This document shows, in pieces, positions 7,165 to 16,411 of a DNA stretch of 64,000 bases. The stretch lies in contig JBBILQ010000004.1 of NCBI GenBank assembly GCA_037444845.1, positions 13,668 through 77,667 on the forward strand, written 5' to 3'. Every line of letters begins with the position of its first letter. Within the stretch, counting starts at the first letter, position 1. This DNA comes from JARYMI01 sp037444845 (GTDB lineage Bacteria > Acidobacteriota > Aminicenantia > Aminicenantales > UBA8522). The translations under genes were made by a program, and so were the position numbers. The notes beneath the pieces were generated by a model. The model had not been told where the DNA came from. It worked only from the letters and a program-made list of their open reading frames with translations, and did not search any database.

Positions 7165-10100
7165 CCTACTCCTAAGGCCGCGTTGGCCTGCGCGGCTAAC
7201 TGTTCAAGGGTAAAGCCTTTGACGAATATTCCCTTCTTGGGACAGGTGGCCATGCAGCACCCGCAGCCCTTGCAGGCCGTCTCATCCACCTCGACCGTCT
7301 TTTTCACCGAACCATTTCTCATGTATTCGATTAATGTAATTGCCTGATAAGGACATGGTTCAATGCAGTAGGCGCAGCCGTCGCAGTTCTCATCCACCAC
7401 CTGAGAAATGTTCGCCTCCAGCTCCACACTGTCCTTGGAGAGCACCGTCGATGCCCGGGAGGCTGTCGCCTGGGCCTGGATGATGCTCTCGTCGATGGCT
7501 TTGGCCGAATGAGCCAGGCCGCATAAAAAGACTCCCTCGGTGGCAAAATCAACAGGCCGCAACTTCATGTGGGCTTCCAGGAAAAACTTCTCCTTGGTTA
7601 AGGGGACTTTCAAGAATTTGGCAATCTCCTCGTTCCCCTGATCTGCCACAATTCCGGCCGACAACACGACCAAGTCCGCGGTAAGCTCCAGGGGCATCTT
7701 TAACGTCTGGTCAAAAACCACGACACTCAACCCATTCCCGTTCTGGGACACCTCCGGCTTTCTATCCTCTTCATACCTGGCGAACATGACTCCCTGCCGC
7801 CTGGCTTCGGAATAGTAGCTTTCCCTGAACCCGTACGTCCTGATGTCCCGGAACAAAACATACACATTCGTCTTAGAAGAAAGCTCTTTTATTTTTAGAG
7901 CGTTCTTGACGGCTTCGGTGCAGCAAATCCGGGAGCAGTAGGGCCTTTCCACATCCCGGGAGCCAACGCATTGAATCATCACGATGTTCCTGGGAATTCC
8001 GTTATTCCTGCCCTTTGACCAAATTCCACCCTCGCCGAGGCGCTGCTCCAGCTCAAGCTGAGTTATGACTCTGTCATTCTGTCCGTACAGATACTCCTTG
8101 GGTTTATATTGCTGAGCTCCGGTGGCAACGATCACGACGCCGTGTTCAAATTCTTCTGATTTTCCGTTCGTGCTAATCGTTGTCTTGAAATTCCCGATTG
8201 TCCCTTCAATCTTTTCGATCTTAGCATCTGTGTAAAGAAAGATTTTTCCCGAGTCTTCGACCTGTTCGATAAGGCTTTTTAACCTGCTCTGCGGGTTTTC
8301 TCCGCTTATTAAGTAGTTGATATGCCGGAGATTTCCGCCCAGCTCCTTCTCCTTCTCAACCAGATGGACATAAAACCCCTGGTTAGCCAGTTCGATTGCC
8401 GAAGTCATGCCCGAAAGCCCGCCGCCGATGACGAGGGCAGCTTTAACGATGGGCACGGCTCTTTTCTGGAGAGGGCTCAATAATCGCGCCTTGGCCACAG
8501 CCATTCTGACCAAGTCCCTGGATTTCTCCGTTGCCTTTTCCGGCTCCGCCATATGCACCCAGGAGCACTGGTCCCTGATATTGGCCATCTCGAAAAGATA
8601 GGGGTTCAGCCCAGCTTCCCTGGCCGTATTCCTGAACAGAGGCTCGTGAGTTCGCGGCGTGCAGGAGGCCACGACGACGCGGTTGAGGCTGTGCTCCTTG
8701 ATTTTTTCCTTTATTCTCTCTTGAGTGTCGTTCGAACAGGTGTAGAGGTTATTTTCTGCGTAAACGACACCGGGAAGCGTCCTGGCATACTCGACTACAT
8801 CCAGGACACGGACCACCCCGGCGATATTTGTCCCGCAGTGACAGACGAAGACTCCGATTCGCGGCGCCTGCCCGCTGACATCAGTCTCCGGGGGGTATTC
8901 CTTGGGAATAATAAGGCTTCCTTTAACGTCTCTTAAGAGCGACAGGACTTTGGACGAGGCGCCCGAGGCCTGCATGACCGTCTCCGGTATATCCTTTGGC
9001 TCAGTAAAAGGACCGGCGACATACACTCCTTCGCGTTTTGATTCAACCGGAGCAAAAGGAGACGTCTTGCAGAAATGGAATTCATTGAGCTCGACCCCGA
9101 ATATTTCAGAAATTTCTTTGGCCGATTTTGGGGGGAGCATGCCGACGGATAAAACAACAAGGTCATACTCACGCGAAGCCTTCCTGTCGTCCTCCGTTAG
9201 ATAGTCGACGATCAGGTTTTTTGTTTGAGGGACCTCTTTAATGGTGGGCGGACGACACCTTACATAATTTACTCCATGCTCCTTAGCCCTTTGATAATAC
9301 TCATCAAACCCCTTGCTGAAGGCGCGCATGTCCATGATGTAGACATCACAGTCCAGATCTCCGCTGATATGCTCCTTGGCAATGATGGCTTCCTTGGTCG
9401 CGTACATGCAGCAGACAGAGGAGCAATAATCCCGCTCCGAATCACGCGAGCCCACGCACTGGATAAAGGCTATCCTTCTGGGTTCGGTCTTGTCATAAGG
9501 CCTTAAGACTTTTCCAGAATAGGGGCCCGAAGCAGAGAGGATTCTTTCAAACTCGAGCGAGGTGACGACATTAGGGGAAGCCCCGTATCCCAAACCCTCT
9601 TTGATCTTGGCGTCGAACAGGTCGTATCCCGGCGACAGGATGACCGCGCCGACATCCAATTCCATTTTCTTCTCGGTCTGGTCATAGTCAATCGCCCCGG
9701 CTTCGCAAAACTCCTTGCAGACCCCGCATTCATCCTTGAGCACATGGACACAGTATCGTTCGTCGATCGCTGCTTTATGAGGAACGGCCTGGGGATAGGC
9801 AATGTAGGCCGCAGCCCGATCGAGCAATCCCTTGTCAAATTCATTCAAGATGGGGATTTCTTTATTCTTGCTGATTTTCTCAAGCCTAATCCTTTCGGTC
9901 GGACAAATAAAGGCACAGGCTCCGCAGGTCTGGCAGACATCGGAATTGGCATCAAACGGCGGGCCGACCTTCCGCTGAGGTCCGCGATGGACAAACCCGA
10001 TGGCCGCGACACCCATTCGTTCGCAGCACATTCTTGTGCACAAGCCGCAAAGGAAACAATCATCGTTCCTCTTTGTAAAGCGTGTTTCTCTAACCCCATG

Positions 10101-10424
10101 TTCTTCGGCAACACTCTGGATGACTTTTGAATCAGGGCATCTCGCCAGGAGCAGTTCGATCATGATCTTCCGCGATTTTTTCACCCTTTCGGAATCCGTC
10201 TTCACCTCCAAACGATGGCTCGCCGGATAGGTGCATGAAGTCTGAATCGTCGTCCTCCCCCTTTGAATAACCTCGACCAGGCATAATCTGCAAGCTCCGT
10301 AAGGAGTTAGGGCTTTATGATAACAGAGAGTCGGGACCTTTATGCCCACACTCTGAAGACATTCTAAGACTGTCTTCCCTTCATCGAATTCGTACTGTCT
10401 GCCGTTTATCGTCAGCTCAATCAC
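7161..10424 (-). CDS. hdrA: NuoG-like::HdrA fusion flavoprotein
   Basis: The 1087-residue protein starts with a NuoG/HydA-like [2Fe-2S] domain (Cys34, 45, 48, 64) and Cys-rich [4Fe-4S] segments (about 123-134 and 164-174). It then enters the C-terminal half of an HdrA at about residue 195 (AAAYIAYPQAVPHKAAIDERYC), without the preceding HdrA FAD half. A second, more complete HdrA unit starts near 521 (RIGVFVCHCGTN), with a flavin-binding GGGLSG at about 667-672. It ends in a double [4Fe-4S] ferredoxin domain (CDGCAYCIEPCP and CKGCGCCMATCP). HdrA is the bifurcating FAD subunit of MvhADG-HdrABC. The missing HdrA N-terminal half of the first unit sits in the gene at 14004-14894. Likely role: the central bifurcating subunit that takes electrons from MvhD and exchanges them with the Nuo-type and HdrBC subunits. 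Confidence 0.9.
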   Translation of the reverse strand: MIELTINGRQYEFDEGKTVLECLQSVGIKVPTLCYHKALTPYGACRLCLVEVIQRGRTTIQTSCTYPASHRLEVKTDSERVKKSRKIMIELLLARCPDSKVIQSVAEEHGVRETRFTKRNDDCFLCGLCTRMCCERMGVAAIGFVHRGPQRKVGPPFDANSDVCQTCGACAFICPTERIRLEKISKNKEIPILNEFDKGLLDRAAAYIAYPQAVPHKAAIDERYCVHVLKDECGVCKEFCEAGAIDYDQTEKKMELDVGAVILSPGYDLFDAKIKEGLGYGASPNVVTSLEFERILSASGPYSGKVLRPYDKTEPRRIAFIQCVGSRDSERDYCSSVCCMYATKEAIIAKEHISGDLDCDVYIMDMRAFSKGFDEYYQRAKEHGVNYVRCRPPTIKEVPQTKNLIVDYLTEDDRKASREYDLVVLSVGMLPPKSAKEISEIFGVELNEFHFCKTSPFAPVESKREGVYVAGPFTEPKDIPETVMQASGASSKVLSLLRDVKGSLIIPKEYPPETDVSGQAPRIGVFVCHCGTNIAGVVRVLDVVEYARTLPGVVYAENNLYTCSNDTQERIKEKIKEHSLNRVVVASCTPRTHEPLFRNTAREAGLNPYLFEMANIRDQCSWVHMAEPEKATEKSRDLVRMAVAKARLLSPLQKRAVPIVKAALVIGGGLSGMTSAIELANQGFYVHLVEKEKELGGNLRHINYLISGENPQSRLKSLIEQVEDSGKIFLYTDAKIEKIEGTIGNFKTTISTNGKSEEFEHGVVIVATGAQQYKPKEYLYGQNDRVITQLELEQRLGEGGIWSKGRNNGIPRNIVMIQCVGSRDVERPYCSRICCTEAVKNALKIKELSSKTNVYVLFRDIRTYGFRESYYSEARRQGVMFARYEEDRKPEVSQNGNGLSVVVFDQTLKMPLELTADLVVLSAGIVADQGNEEIAKFLKVPLTKEKFFLEAHMKLRPVDFATEGVFLCGLAHSAKAIDESIIQAQATASRASTVLSKDSVELEANISQVVDENCDGCAYCIEPCPYQAITLIEYMRNGSVKKTVEVDETACKGCGCCMATCPKKGIFVKGFTLEQLAAQANAALGVG

Positions 10425-10452
10425 GCCGACCTCCGTTCAAAGGAAACTGTTT

Positions 10453-13400
10453 TCATTCTTTAGCCTCGAGATCACACCTCAGACATCGCTTGGCTTCAAG
10501 GACGGCATCGGCCTCGCTGAATCCCAGTTCAACCTCTGAAAAATCTTTAAGTCTCTGCTCAACCGGCCGGGATTGGACTTCAGGCCTTTTCAGGCTTTTC
10601 GTCTCTTGCTCCGTGAGCTCAACGGCCTCCACATGCACGGCCGGACGGGTGACCTCATATCTTCTCTCCAGCTTTTCACCCCTGATATACGTATCTATCA
10701 TCTGAGCAGCCGTTTTGCCATGGGCCATGGCCTCGGTCACTGTATTCGGGCCGGTCACCACATCACCCCCTGCGAATATCCCCTTGATATTTGTAGAAAG
10801 AGTTTCGGGATCGACCTCGATGGTATTCCATTTAGAAATGTTCAATCCATTTCCGCTGAACAAAGAGACATCCGGCTCCTGACTGATGGCCAAAATCAAC
10901 GTATCCACGTCGAGGCGAAATTCTGAGCCCTCTACCGGGACAGGCCGTCTTCTCCCGCTCTGGTCTATTTCTCCCAGTTCCATCCTGATACATTCAATAG
11001 CTTTGAGCTGGCCATTGCCTGAAATGACTTTGACCGGAGCAGCCAGGAATTGGATCTCCACGCCCTCGGCCATGGCTCCTTCAACTTCGCTCTCGATAGC
11101 GGGCATCTCCGCTCTCGTCCTTCTGTATAAAATTTTCGTATTCCTGCCTAAGCGTCTGGCTACCCGGGCAGCATCGATGGCAGAATTTCCCCCCCCGACA
11201 ACGATGACCTTGTCACCAATCTTGACTTGGCGTCCAAGGTTAACATCCCTCAGGAATTCGATGGCATCGATAACACCCCCCGCTTCTTCGCCGGGGATTT
11301 TCATCTTCAAGCCTCTATGAGCTCCGATGGCGATGAAAACAGCGTTATAGTCTTCCTTCAGTTTAGCTAAGGAAATGTCTTTCCCCACAGTCGTGTTCGT
11401 CTTTATTTCCACCCCTAATTTTTTTATCCTGTCTATTTCATACTTCAAGACATCCTTGGGGAGCCTGAAATCCGGAATACCCAGGGCCAGCATGCCGCCG
11501 GGGAGTTCCTGGCTTTCAAATATGGTCACTTTGTACCCTTCAAGAGCAAGATAATAAGCGCACGTCAGCCCTCCCGGACCGGAGCCAACGATGGCCACCT
11601 TTTCTTTTTTTTGGCTCTTTGGTTTTTCTCCCGTGTCGAGGTCATGCTTCATCTCATAATCGGCCAGGAAACGCTTCAGCAGCCTGATGGAGATGGGATC
11701 ATCCCATTCCCCGGCGACGCACTTCTTTTCACAGGGCGTATTACAGACCCTCCCGCAGACAAGAGGGAGCGGGTTTTCTTTTCTCACCACTTTAATGGCA
11801 TCTTCAAGTTTTCCCCGGGCAATGAGCCCTATATAACTGGGGACATCCTGGGAAAGCGGGCAGATATGCTGACAGGCAGATGAAATAATCCCCTTGCACA
11901 CCAACGCAGAGCATCTCTTGTATTTAATGTGCTCGATATACTCGTCCTCGAAATATCTCAACGTGCTCAGGACAGGGTTCGGGAGCGTCTGTCCCAGCCC
12001 GCACATCGAGGCGTCTTTGATCGCATCGCTGAGCTCTTCTAAAATCTGGATGTCCTTTTCTTTGCCTTCCCCTCTGCAGATCCTCCTGAGTATTTCCAGG
12101 AGCTCCGTTGACCCGTCGCGGCAGGAAGCGCATTTTCCGCAGGACTCATCGTTGGTGAATTCGATAAAATACTTGGCCACATCCACGACACAGGTGTCCT
12201 CGTCCATCACAATCAACCCGCCGGATCCCATAATCGACCCTGCTTCGGTCAATTTTTCATAATCCACCGGCAGGTTTATCAAACTCGCGGGAATGCACCC
12301 CCCTGAAGGCCCTCCCGTCTGGATGGCCTTGAACTTTTTCCCCTTCGGGATTCCGCCTCCGATATCATAGATGATTTCTTTTAGAGTAATTCCCATGGGG
12401 ACTTCGACCAGGCCCGTGTTGTTGATCTTGCCGACAAGAGAAAATACCTTTGTCCCTTTGCTCAACGGAGTGCCAATACTGCTAAACCAATCCGATCCTC
12501 GGTCAATGATAACCGGAATCGTCGCCCAGGTTTCGACATTATTGATGACCGTGGGCTTTCCCCATAGCCCTGACTCAACAGGAAACGGCGGCCTCTGTCT
12601 TGGCTCTGGCGGACGCCCCTCTATGGAACCGATGAGCGAGGTTTCTTCGCCGCAAACGAATGCCCCTGCTCCCTGTTTGATGGAAATATCAAAGCTGAAA
12701 TCCGTATCGAATATTCTTTCACCAAGAAGCCCGTAATCTCTTGCCTGGGCCAGCGCAATCTCCAGCCTCTTCATGGCCAGCGGGTACTCCGCTCTGATGT
12801 AGACATACCCTTTTCTGGCGCCTATGGCTCTGGCTCCGATCAGCATTCCTTCGATGACCGAATGAGGGTCAGCCTCGACAATGCTCCTGTCCATGTAAGC
12901 GCCGGGGTCGCCTTCATCTCCATTGCAGATGATGTATTTTGTGTCTCCCGGCTGGTTCCAGCACAGTTCCCACTTCAGGCCTGTTGGGAATCCAGCCCCT
13001 CCCCGGCCTCGCAGGCCGGATTTTTTCACTTCTTCAATAATATCTTCCGTCGACATTTCTGTGAGCGCCTTGGCCAGGGCTTTATACCCGTCTCTGGCGA
13101 TGTATTCGTCGATGACTTCAGGGTCTATTAACCCCCTGTTTCTAAGAGAGATGAGCGTCTGGCGGGAGAAGAATCCAATATCCATCATCTTGGGAATGGG
13201 AACCCTCTCGGCAGGGGGGGTAAACAGAAGCCGCTTGACAGGCCTCCCTTTCAAGAAATGCTCCTCAACCAGATGCGGAATGATATCTTTAGTTAGACTA
13301 TGATAGAAAATGCCATCGGGCATGACAGTCATGACAGGGCCTACAGCGCAAAATCCGTTACATCCTGTCATGACAACGATGACTTCTTTATCCAGTCCTT

Positions 13401-13518
13401 GCTTCTTTAATTCTTCGTCCAGCGCTTCCTTGATCTTAAAAGCCTTATTGGAAACACAAGCGGTCCCCGCGCAGAGCATTAAATGGAGCCTGTATCTGTC
13501 CAAGTTTTGCCCGTTCAT
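10453..13518 (-). CDS. NuoF::GltD fusion, NAD(P)H-oxidising flavoprotein
   Basis: The 1021-residue protein has three parts. Residues 10-90 form a thioredoxin-like [2Fe-2S] domain (Cys16, 21, 53, 57). Residues 110-530 are a NuoF/HoxF/HydB-type domain with the NADH/FMN glycine-rich GRGGAGFPTG (171-180) and a [4Fe-4S] set (Cys460, 463, 466, 506). Residues 535-1021 are a GltD-type module: an N-terminal Cys-rich [4Fe-4S] region (CQHICPLSQDVP, CGRVCNTPCEKKC), an FAD GSGPGG (645-650) and an NAD(P)H-binding GGGNSAIDAA. GltD-like modules include NfnB, the bifurcating subunit of NADH-dependent ferredoxin:NADP+ oxidoreductase. The protein would be the pyridine-nucleotide port of the Hdr complex. The gene is 28 bases upstream of the NuoG::HdrA gene. 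Confidence 0.9.
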   Translation of the reverse strand: MNGQNLDRYRLHLMLCAGTACVSNKAFKIKEALDEELKKQGLDKEVIVVMTGCNGFCAVGPVMTVMPDGIFYHSLTKDIIPHLVEEHFLKGRPVKRLLFTPPAERVPIPKMMDIGFFSRQTLISLRNRGLIDPEVIDEYIARDGYKALAKALTEMSTEDIIEEVKKSGLRGRGGAGFPTGLKWELCWNQPGDTKYIICNGDEGDPGAYMDRSIVEADPHSVIEGMLIGARAIGARKGYVYIRAEYPLAMKRLEIALAQARDYGLLGERIFDTDFSFDISIKQGAGAFVCGEETSLIGSIEGRPPEPRQRPPFPVESGLWGKPTVINNVETWATIPVIIDRGSDWFSSIGTPLSKGTKVFSLVGKINNTGLVEVPMGITLKEIIYDIGGGIPKGKKFKAIQTGGPSGGCIPASLINLPVDYEKLTEAGSIMGSGGLIVMDEDTCVVDVAKYFIEFTNDESCGKCASCRDGSTELLEILRRICRGEGKEKDIQILEELSDAIKDASMCGLGQTLPNPVLSTLRYFEDEYIEHIKYKRCSALVCKGIISSACQHICPLSQDVPSYIGLIARGKLEDAIKVVRKENPLPLVCGRVCNTPCEKKCVAGEWDDPISIRLLKRFLADYEMKHDLDTGEKPKSQKKEKVAIVGSGPGGLTCAYYLALEGYKVTIFESQELPGGMLALGIPDFRLPKDVLKYEIDRIKKLGVEIKTNTTVGKDISLAKLKEDYNAVFIAIGAHRGLKMKIPGEEAGGVIDAIEFLRDVNLGRQVKIGDKVIVVGGGNSAIDAARVARRLGRNTKILYRRTRAEMPAIESEVEGAMAEGVEIQFLAAPVKVISGNGQLKAIECIRMELGEIDQSGRRRPVPVEGSEFRLDVDTLILAISQEPDVSLFSGNGLNISKWNTIEVDPETLSTNIKGIFAGGDVVTGPNTVTEAMAHGKTAAQMIDTYIRGEKLERRYEVTRPAVHVEAVELTEQETKSLKRPEVQSRPVEQRLKDFSEVELGFSEADAVLEAKRCLRCDLEAKE

Positions 13519-13558
13519 CGTCTATTTGACCTCTATTCGTGAAATGACGGAAAGCACG

Positions 13559-13942
13559 TCAAGAGACCCTCTCGCTTCCCACAGCCAGGGCATAGTCACT
13601 GACGATCTTCCCTCCGTTGACGTGCTCTGCCAATATTCTCCGTATCTTTTCCGGAGTCAAATCGACATACTTGACAGGCGCGTCGCCCTTCAGTTCCACC
13701 GTGGCCATGGGCTCTTTGCTGCACAACCCCGCGCACCCTGAGCTGGTGAGAATAACATCCTTGATGTTTTGCTTCTCAAACTCATCCATTAACGTGCTCA
13801 TGATCACCCTCGCTCCAGCGGCTATCCCGCAAGTTCCCATGTGAACGGTTATTTTGGCTCTTCCCGCTCCTTCCCTCAAAAGAGTCGTCTTTTTCACTCT
13901 CTCGCTGATGGCATCCAAATCTTTAATCGTTAGTTTCGGCAT
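13559..13942 (-). CDS. Thioredoxin-like [2Fe-2S] ferredoxin (HndB-like)
   Basis: A 127-residue protein with KITVHMGTCGIAAGA and VILTSSGCAGLCSKEP, giving the C-x(n)-C...C-x3-C pattern of thioredoxin-fold [2Fe-2S] ferredoxins. This is the small subunit type (HndB) found with NADP-reducing and bifurcating hydrogenases. It lies 40 bases before the NuoF::GltD gene and should carry electrons between the NuoE- and NuoF-type subunits. Only three to four ligand cysteines are present (Cys near 53, 88, 92 and the first GTCG), so cluster binding is likely but not certain. Confidence 0.85.
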   Translation of the reverse strand: MPKLTIKDLDAISERVKKTTLLREGAGRAKITVHMGTCGIAAGARVIMSTLMDEFEKQNIKDVILTSSGCAGLCSKEPMATVELKGDAPVKYVDLTPEKIRRILAEHVNGGKIVSDYALAVGSERVS

Positions 13943-14003
13943 TATCTCTCTCTCCGTTAAAAGCGTTCAAGCATCAGACCTTGAACGGCTTTTGCCCGAG
14001 CCA

Positions 14004-14894
14004 TTACTGGGCGTGCGCATATGTTCCCAGCAACTCGGGCACTTTTGTCTTGGACATAAGACCATGAATATCTTCTCCCACCTTCAGGACTGGAGCCAGG
14101 CCGCAGCATCCGATACAACGCACGGTCTCAAGCGTAAAAAGCATGTCCTTTGTCGTCTCCCCGTTTCTTATCCCCAGCTCACTTTCAAGGGCCCCGACAA
14201 CTTTGCCGGCGCCCTTGACATGACAGGCCGTCCCGAGGCAGACCGTGATGATATGCTTGCCCCTCGGCTCCAGGCTGAAAGCGTTATAAAAGGTGGCGAT
14301 TCTACAGACCACACTCAAAGGCATGTTGAGCTGATCAGCCACGTATCTCAACACGGGCTCGGGCAGATAGTTATACGTATCATTGGCTTTCTGCAGGATG
14401 GCGACCAGCGGCCCTTCTATATCTTTATATTCTTTGATGATTCTGTTCATGATTTCCATATCTTTAACGGAAATATCAATTTTGTCTTTTTCCGGTGTCA
14501 CATAAATGATATGGTGAACCGGGCAATTCTCCGTGCAGATACCGCATCCCGTGCACTTCTCCTCGTCCACAAACCTCGGTCTCTTCCGGATTTTTACTTT
14601 AAAATGGCCAGCTGTTCCTTCGATGCTCTCGATGTCGGCAAGGGAAATCACTTCAATGTCCTTGTGTCTGCCCACTTCAACCAGCCTCGGCGCCATCGTG
14701 CACATGGCGCAATCGTTCGTCGGGAAAGTCTTGTCGAGTTGAGCCATGACGCCGCCGATGGATGGTTGGCTATCGACCAGATAAACCTTAATGCCTGATT
14801 CAGCCAGGTCAAGGGCTGCCTGCATACCGCCAATTCCGCCGCCAACAACCAGGGCGGCACCAATTTTTTTATTTTCCTCTGCGTTCATTGACAT
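14004..14894 (-). CDS. HdrA N-terminal half fused to NuoE
   Basis: Residues 12-130 are an HdrA FAD-domain start: VVGGGIGGMQAALDLA, then KTFPTNDCAMCTMAPRL, then a [4Fe-4S] site CTGCGICTENCP (114-125). The HdrA part stops exactly where the first HdrA unit in the gene at 7161-10424 begins. Residues 140-296 are a NuoE/HndA-type [2Fe-2S] thioredoxin-fold subunit with CLGTAC (219-224) and CIGCCG (260-265). So one HdrA has been cut into two polypeptides, each joined to a NADH dehydrogenase piece. This suggests that the complex assembles as an interdigitated Hdr-Nuo machine. The gene overlaps no neighbour and lies 81 bases downstream of hdrB. There is no sign of frameshift, and the domain boundary is clean. 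Confidence 0.9.
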   Translation of the reverse strand: MSMNAEENKKIGAALVVGGGIGGMQAALDLAESGIKVYLVDSQPSIGGVMAQLDKTFPTNDCAMCTMAPRLVEVGRHKDIEVISLADIESIEGTAGHFKVKIRKRPRFVDEEKCTGCGICTENCPVHHIIYVTPEKDKIDISVKDMEIMNRIIKEYKDIEGPLVAILQKANDTYNYLPEPVLRYVADQLNMPLSVVCRIATFYNAFSLEPRGKHIITVCLGTACHVKGAGKVVGALESELGIRNGETTKDMLFTLETVRCIGCCGLAPVLKVGEDIHGLMSKTKVPELLGTYAHAQ

Positions 14895-14975
14895 GGCCTG
14901 AGATTCTCTCCTTGTTCACACGCCTTTGAACCCTATTTTTCATTCCGGTTCGTATCGCCTTCATTCCTTCTCCAC

Positions 14976-15827
14976 TCAGAGAAGGCCTTTTGATTTCAAT
15001 AGATCACACGGATCAATAATGTGCCTTCTTAGCCATTGATCTACTTCCTCCGAGCCCAAGGCCAATCCTAGTAGCTCTGTAAAATAAAAGATGGGGAAGT
15101 GAACCTCCCGACCTACATTTTTCGAGACCGCCAGCTGTTTCGTGTCCAGATTGGCTTGGCAGAGGGGGCATGCCGTGGCCACACAATCCGCTCCTGCATC
15201 TTCCGCCATTTGGATGAGTTTTCCTGAAAGCTGGGCCACAATATCAGGTCGGGAAAGCATCAGGCTTCCACCACAACAGTCTGTTTTATAGGACCAGGGA
15301 TAAACCTCCACGCCCAAAAGGGATAAAAGCTCATCCATAGCTTGGGGATTTTCGTAGTTTTTCGCATCCGTCACCTTGGGAGGCCTGGTTATGAGACACC
15401 CATAGTAACAAACAGCCTTGAGACCCTTCAAAGGTTTTTTTATTTTCTCTTTGATGCCTTTAAGATTTTCTTTTTCAAAGAGAAAATCGAGGAGATGTTT
15501 AATGGGAACTTTTCCCCGATAGGAAGTCTCTATAACAGGTTTCTTTCCTTCTCGGACGTGTTTTTCTGCAACCTTGAACCTTTGAAAGCAAGCGGCGCAA
15601 GGAATCACCAGGTCCAAGCCAACATCCTCCGCCGTAACAAGGTTGCGTGTCGCAAGCTCAATGGCTAAGACCTCATCGGTACAATGGGCAGAACTCGCAC
15701 CACAGCAGTTCCAGTCTGTAAGTTCATTTAGCTCGATACCCAGAATCTTGCAGACCTCCAGCGTGGATTTTCCATACTCAAGTCCAGTGCTACGCAGGGA
15801 ACAGCCGGGGTAATACGAAACTTTCAC
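14976..15827 (-). CDS. hdrB: HdrB, CCG-domain disulfide reductase subunit
   Basis: The 283-residue protein has two CCG domains: DWNCCGASSAHC in the N-terminal half and TDCCGGSLMLSRPD with ATACPLCQANLD in the C-terminal half. In methanogen HdrB these bind two non-cubane [4Fe-4S] clusters that reduce the CoM-S-S-CoB disulfide. A bacterium has no such disulfide, so the substrate here is unknown; another thiol/disulfide or a protein acceptor is possible. It overlaps hdrC upstream by four bases. A paralogue lies at 36037-36906. Confidence 0.93.
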   Translation of the reverse strand: MKVSYYPGCSLRSTGLEYGKSTLEVCKILGIELNELTDWNCCGASSAHCTDEVLAIELATRNLVTAEDVGLDLVIPCAACFQRFKVAEKHVREGKKPVIETSYRGKVPIKHLLDFLFEKENLKGIKEKIKKPLKGLKAVCYYGCLITRPPKVTDAKNYENPQAMDELLSLLGVEVYPWSYKTDCCGGSLMLSRPDIVAQLSGKLIQMAEDAGADCVATACPLCQANLDTKQLAVSKNVGREVHFPIFYFTELLGLALGSEEVDQWLRRHIIDPCDLLKSKGLL

Positions 15828-16411
15828 GTACGTTCTCCTCTGTTTAGCTTTTTGAAAAGCTTTTTGATCTCTTTTCTTCCTTTGATCCTTTCAGGGATGA
15901 TTTTCAGCTTTCCATTCTTGAACAACTTCCATCCCACTTTCATGTCTTCCAAAAGAGAACCGTTCTTTATGTTGGAAACCAAATCTCCACTTCTCAGGAC
16001 GTATGAGCCAATCATCCCCAGCTCATACAGTCTTCCCGTTTTTTTAATCGAGGAGAGAACGGAACCGTGAAAAACAGATGGCCTCTTTTCTCCCAACTCC
16101 AATCCGGATTTGATTGAAGCCATCCTCAGAGCGTCTATAATCTTGGCGACATCAATATCATTAGGACAGCGTGTGGTGCAGGCTTCACAGGAAACGCACA
16201 GCCAGATAGAAGAGCTCTTTAAAACGATTTCTTTTAGTCCCATTCGAATCATATGAATGATCTTGTGCGGCGGTAAATCCATAGCAAAAGCAACGGGGCA
16301 TCCGCTGGAACATGTCTTACACTGATAACAGATTGAAGCGCTTTCCCCGCTGAATTTCTCCACCTCCGCAAGCCAGGCGTGATTTGGGACAATCGCTGAC
16401 TCAGACGGCAT
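15824..16411 (-). CDS. hdrC: HdrC, dicluster [4Fe-4S] subunit
   Basis: The 195-residue protein contains two ferredoxin motifs, CYQCKTCSSGCP and CVSCEACTTRCPND, followed by a basic C-terminal tail. HdrC transfers electrons between HdrA and HdrB. The start ATG overlaps the end of the preceding dicluster gene by 11 bases and the stop overlaps hdrB by four, showing translational coupling. No membrane helices, so it is the soluble type. Confidence 0.92.
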   Translation of the reverse strand: MPSESAIVPNHAWLAEVEKFSGESASICYQCKTCSSGCPVAFAMDLPPHKIIHMIRMGLKEIVLKSSSIWLCVSCEACTTRCPNDIDVAKIIDALRMASIKSGLELGEKRPSVFHGSVLSSIKKTGRLYELGMIGSYVLRSGDLVSNIKNGSLLEDMKVGWKLFKNGKLKIIPERIKGRKEIKKLFKKLNRGERT

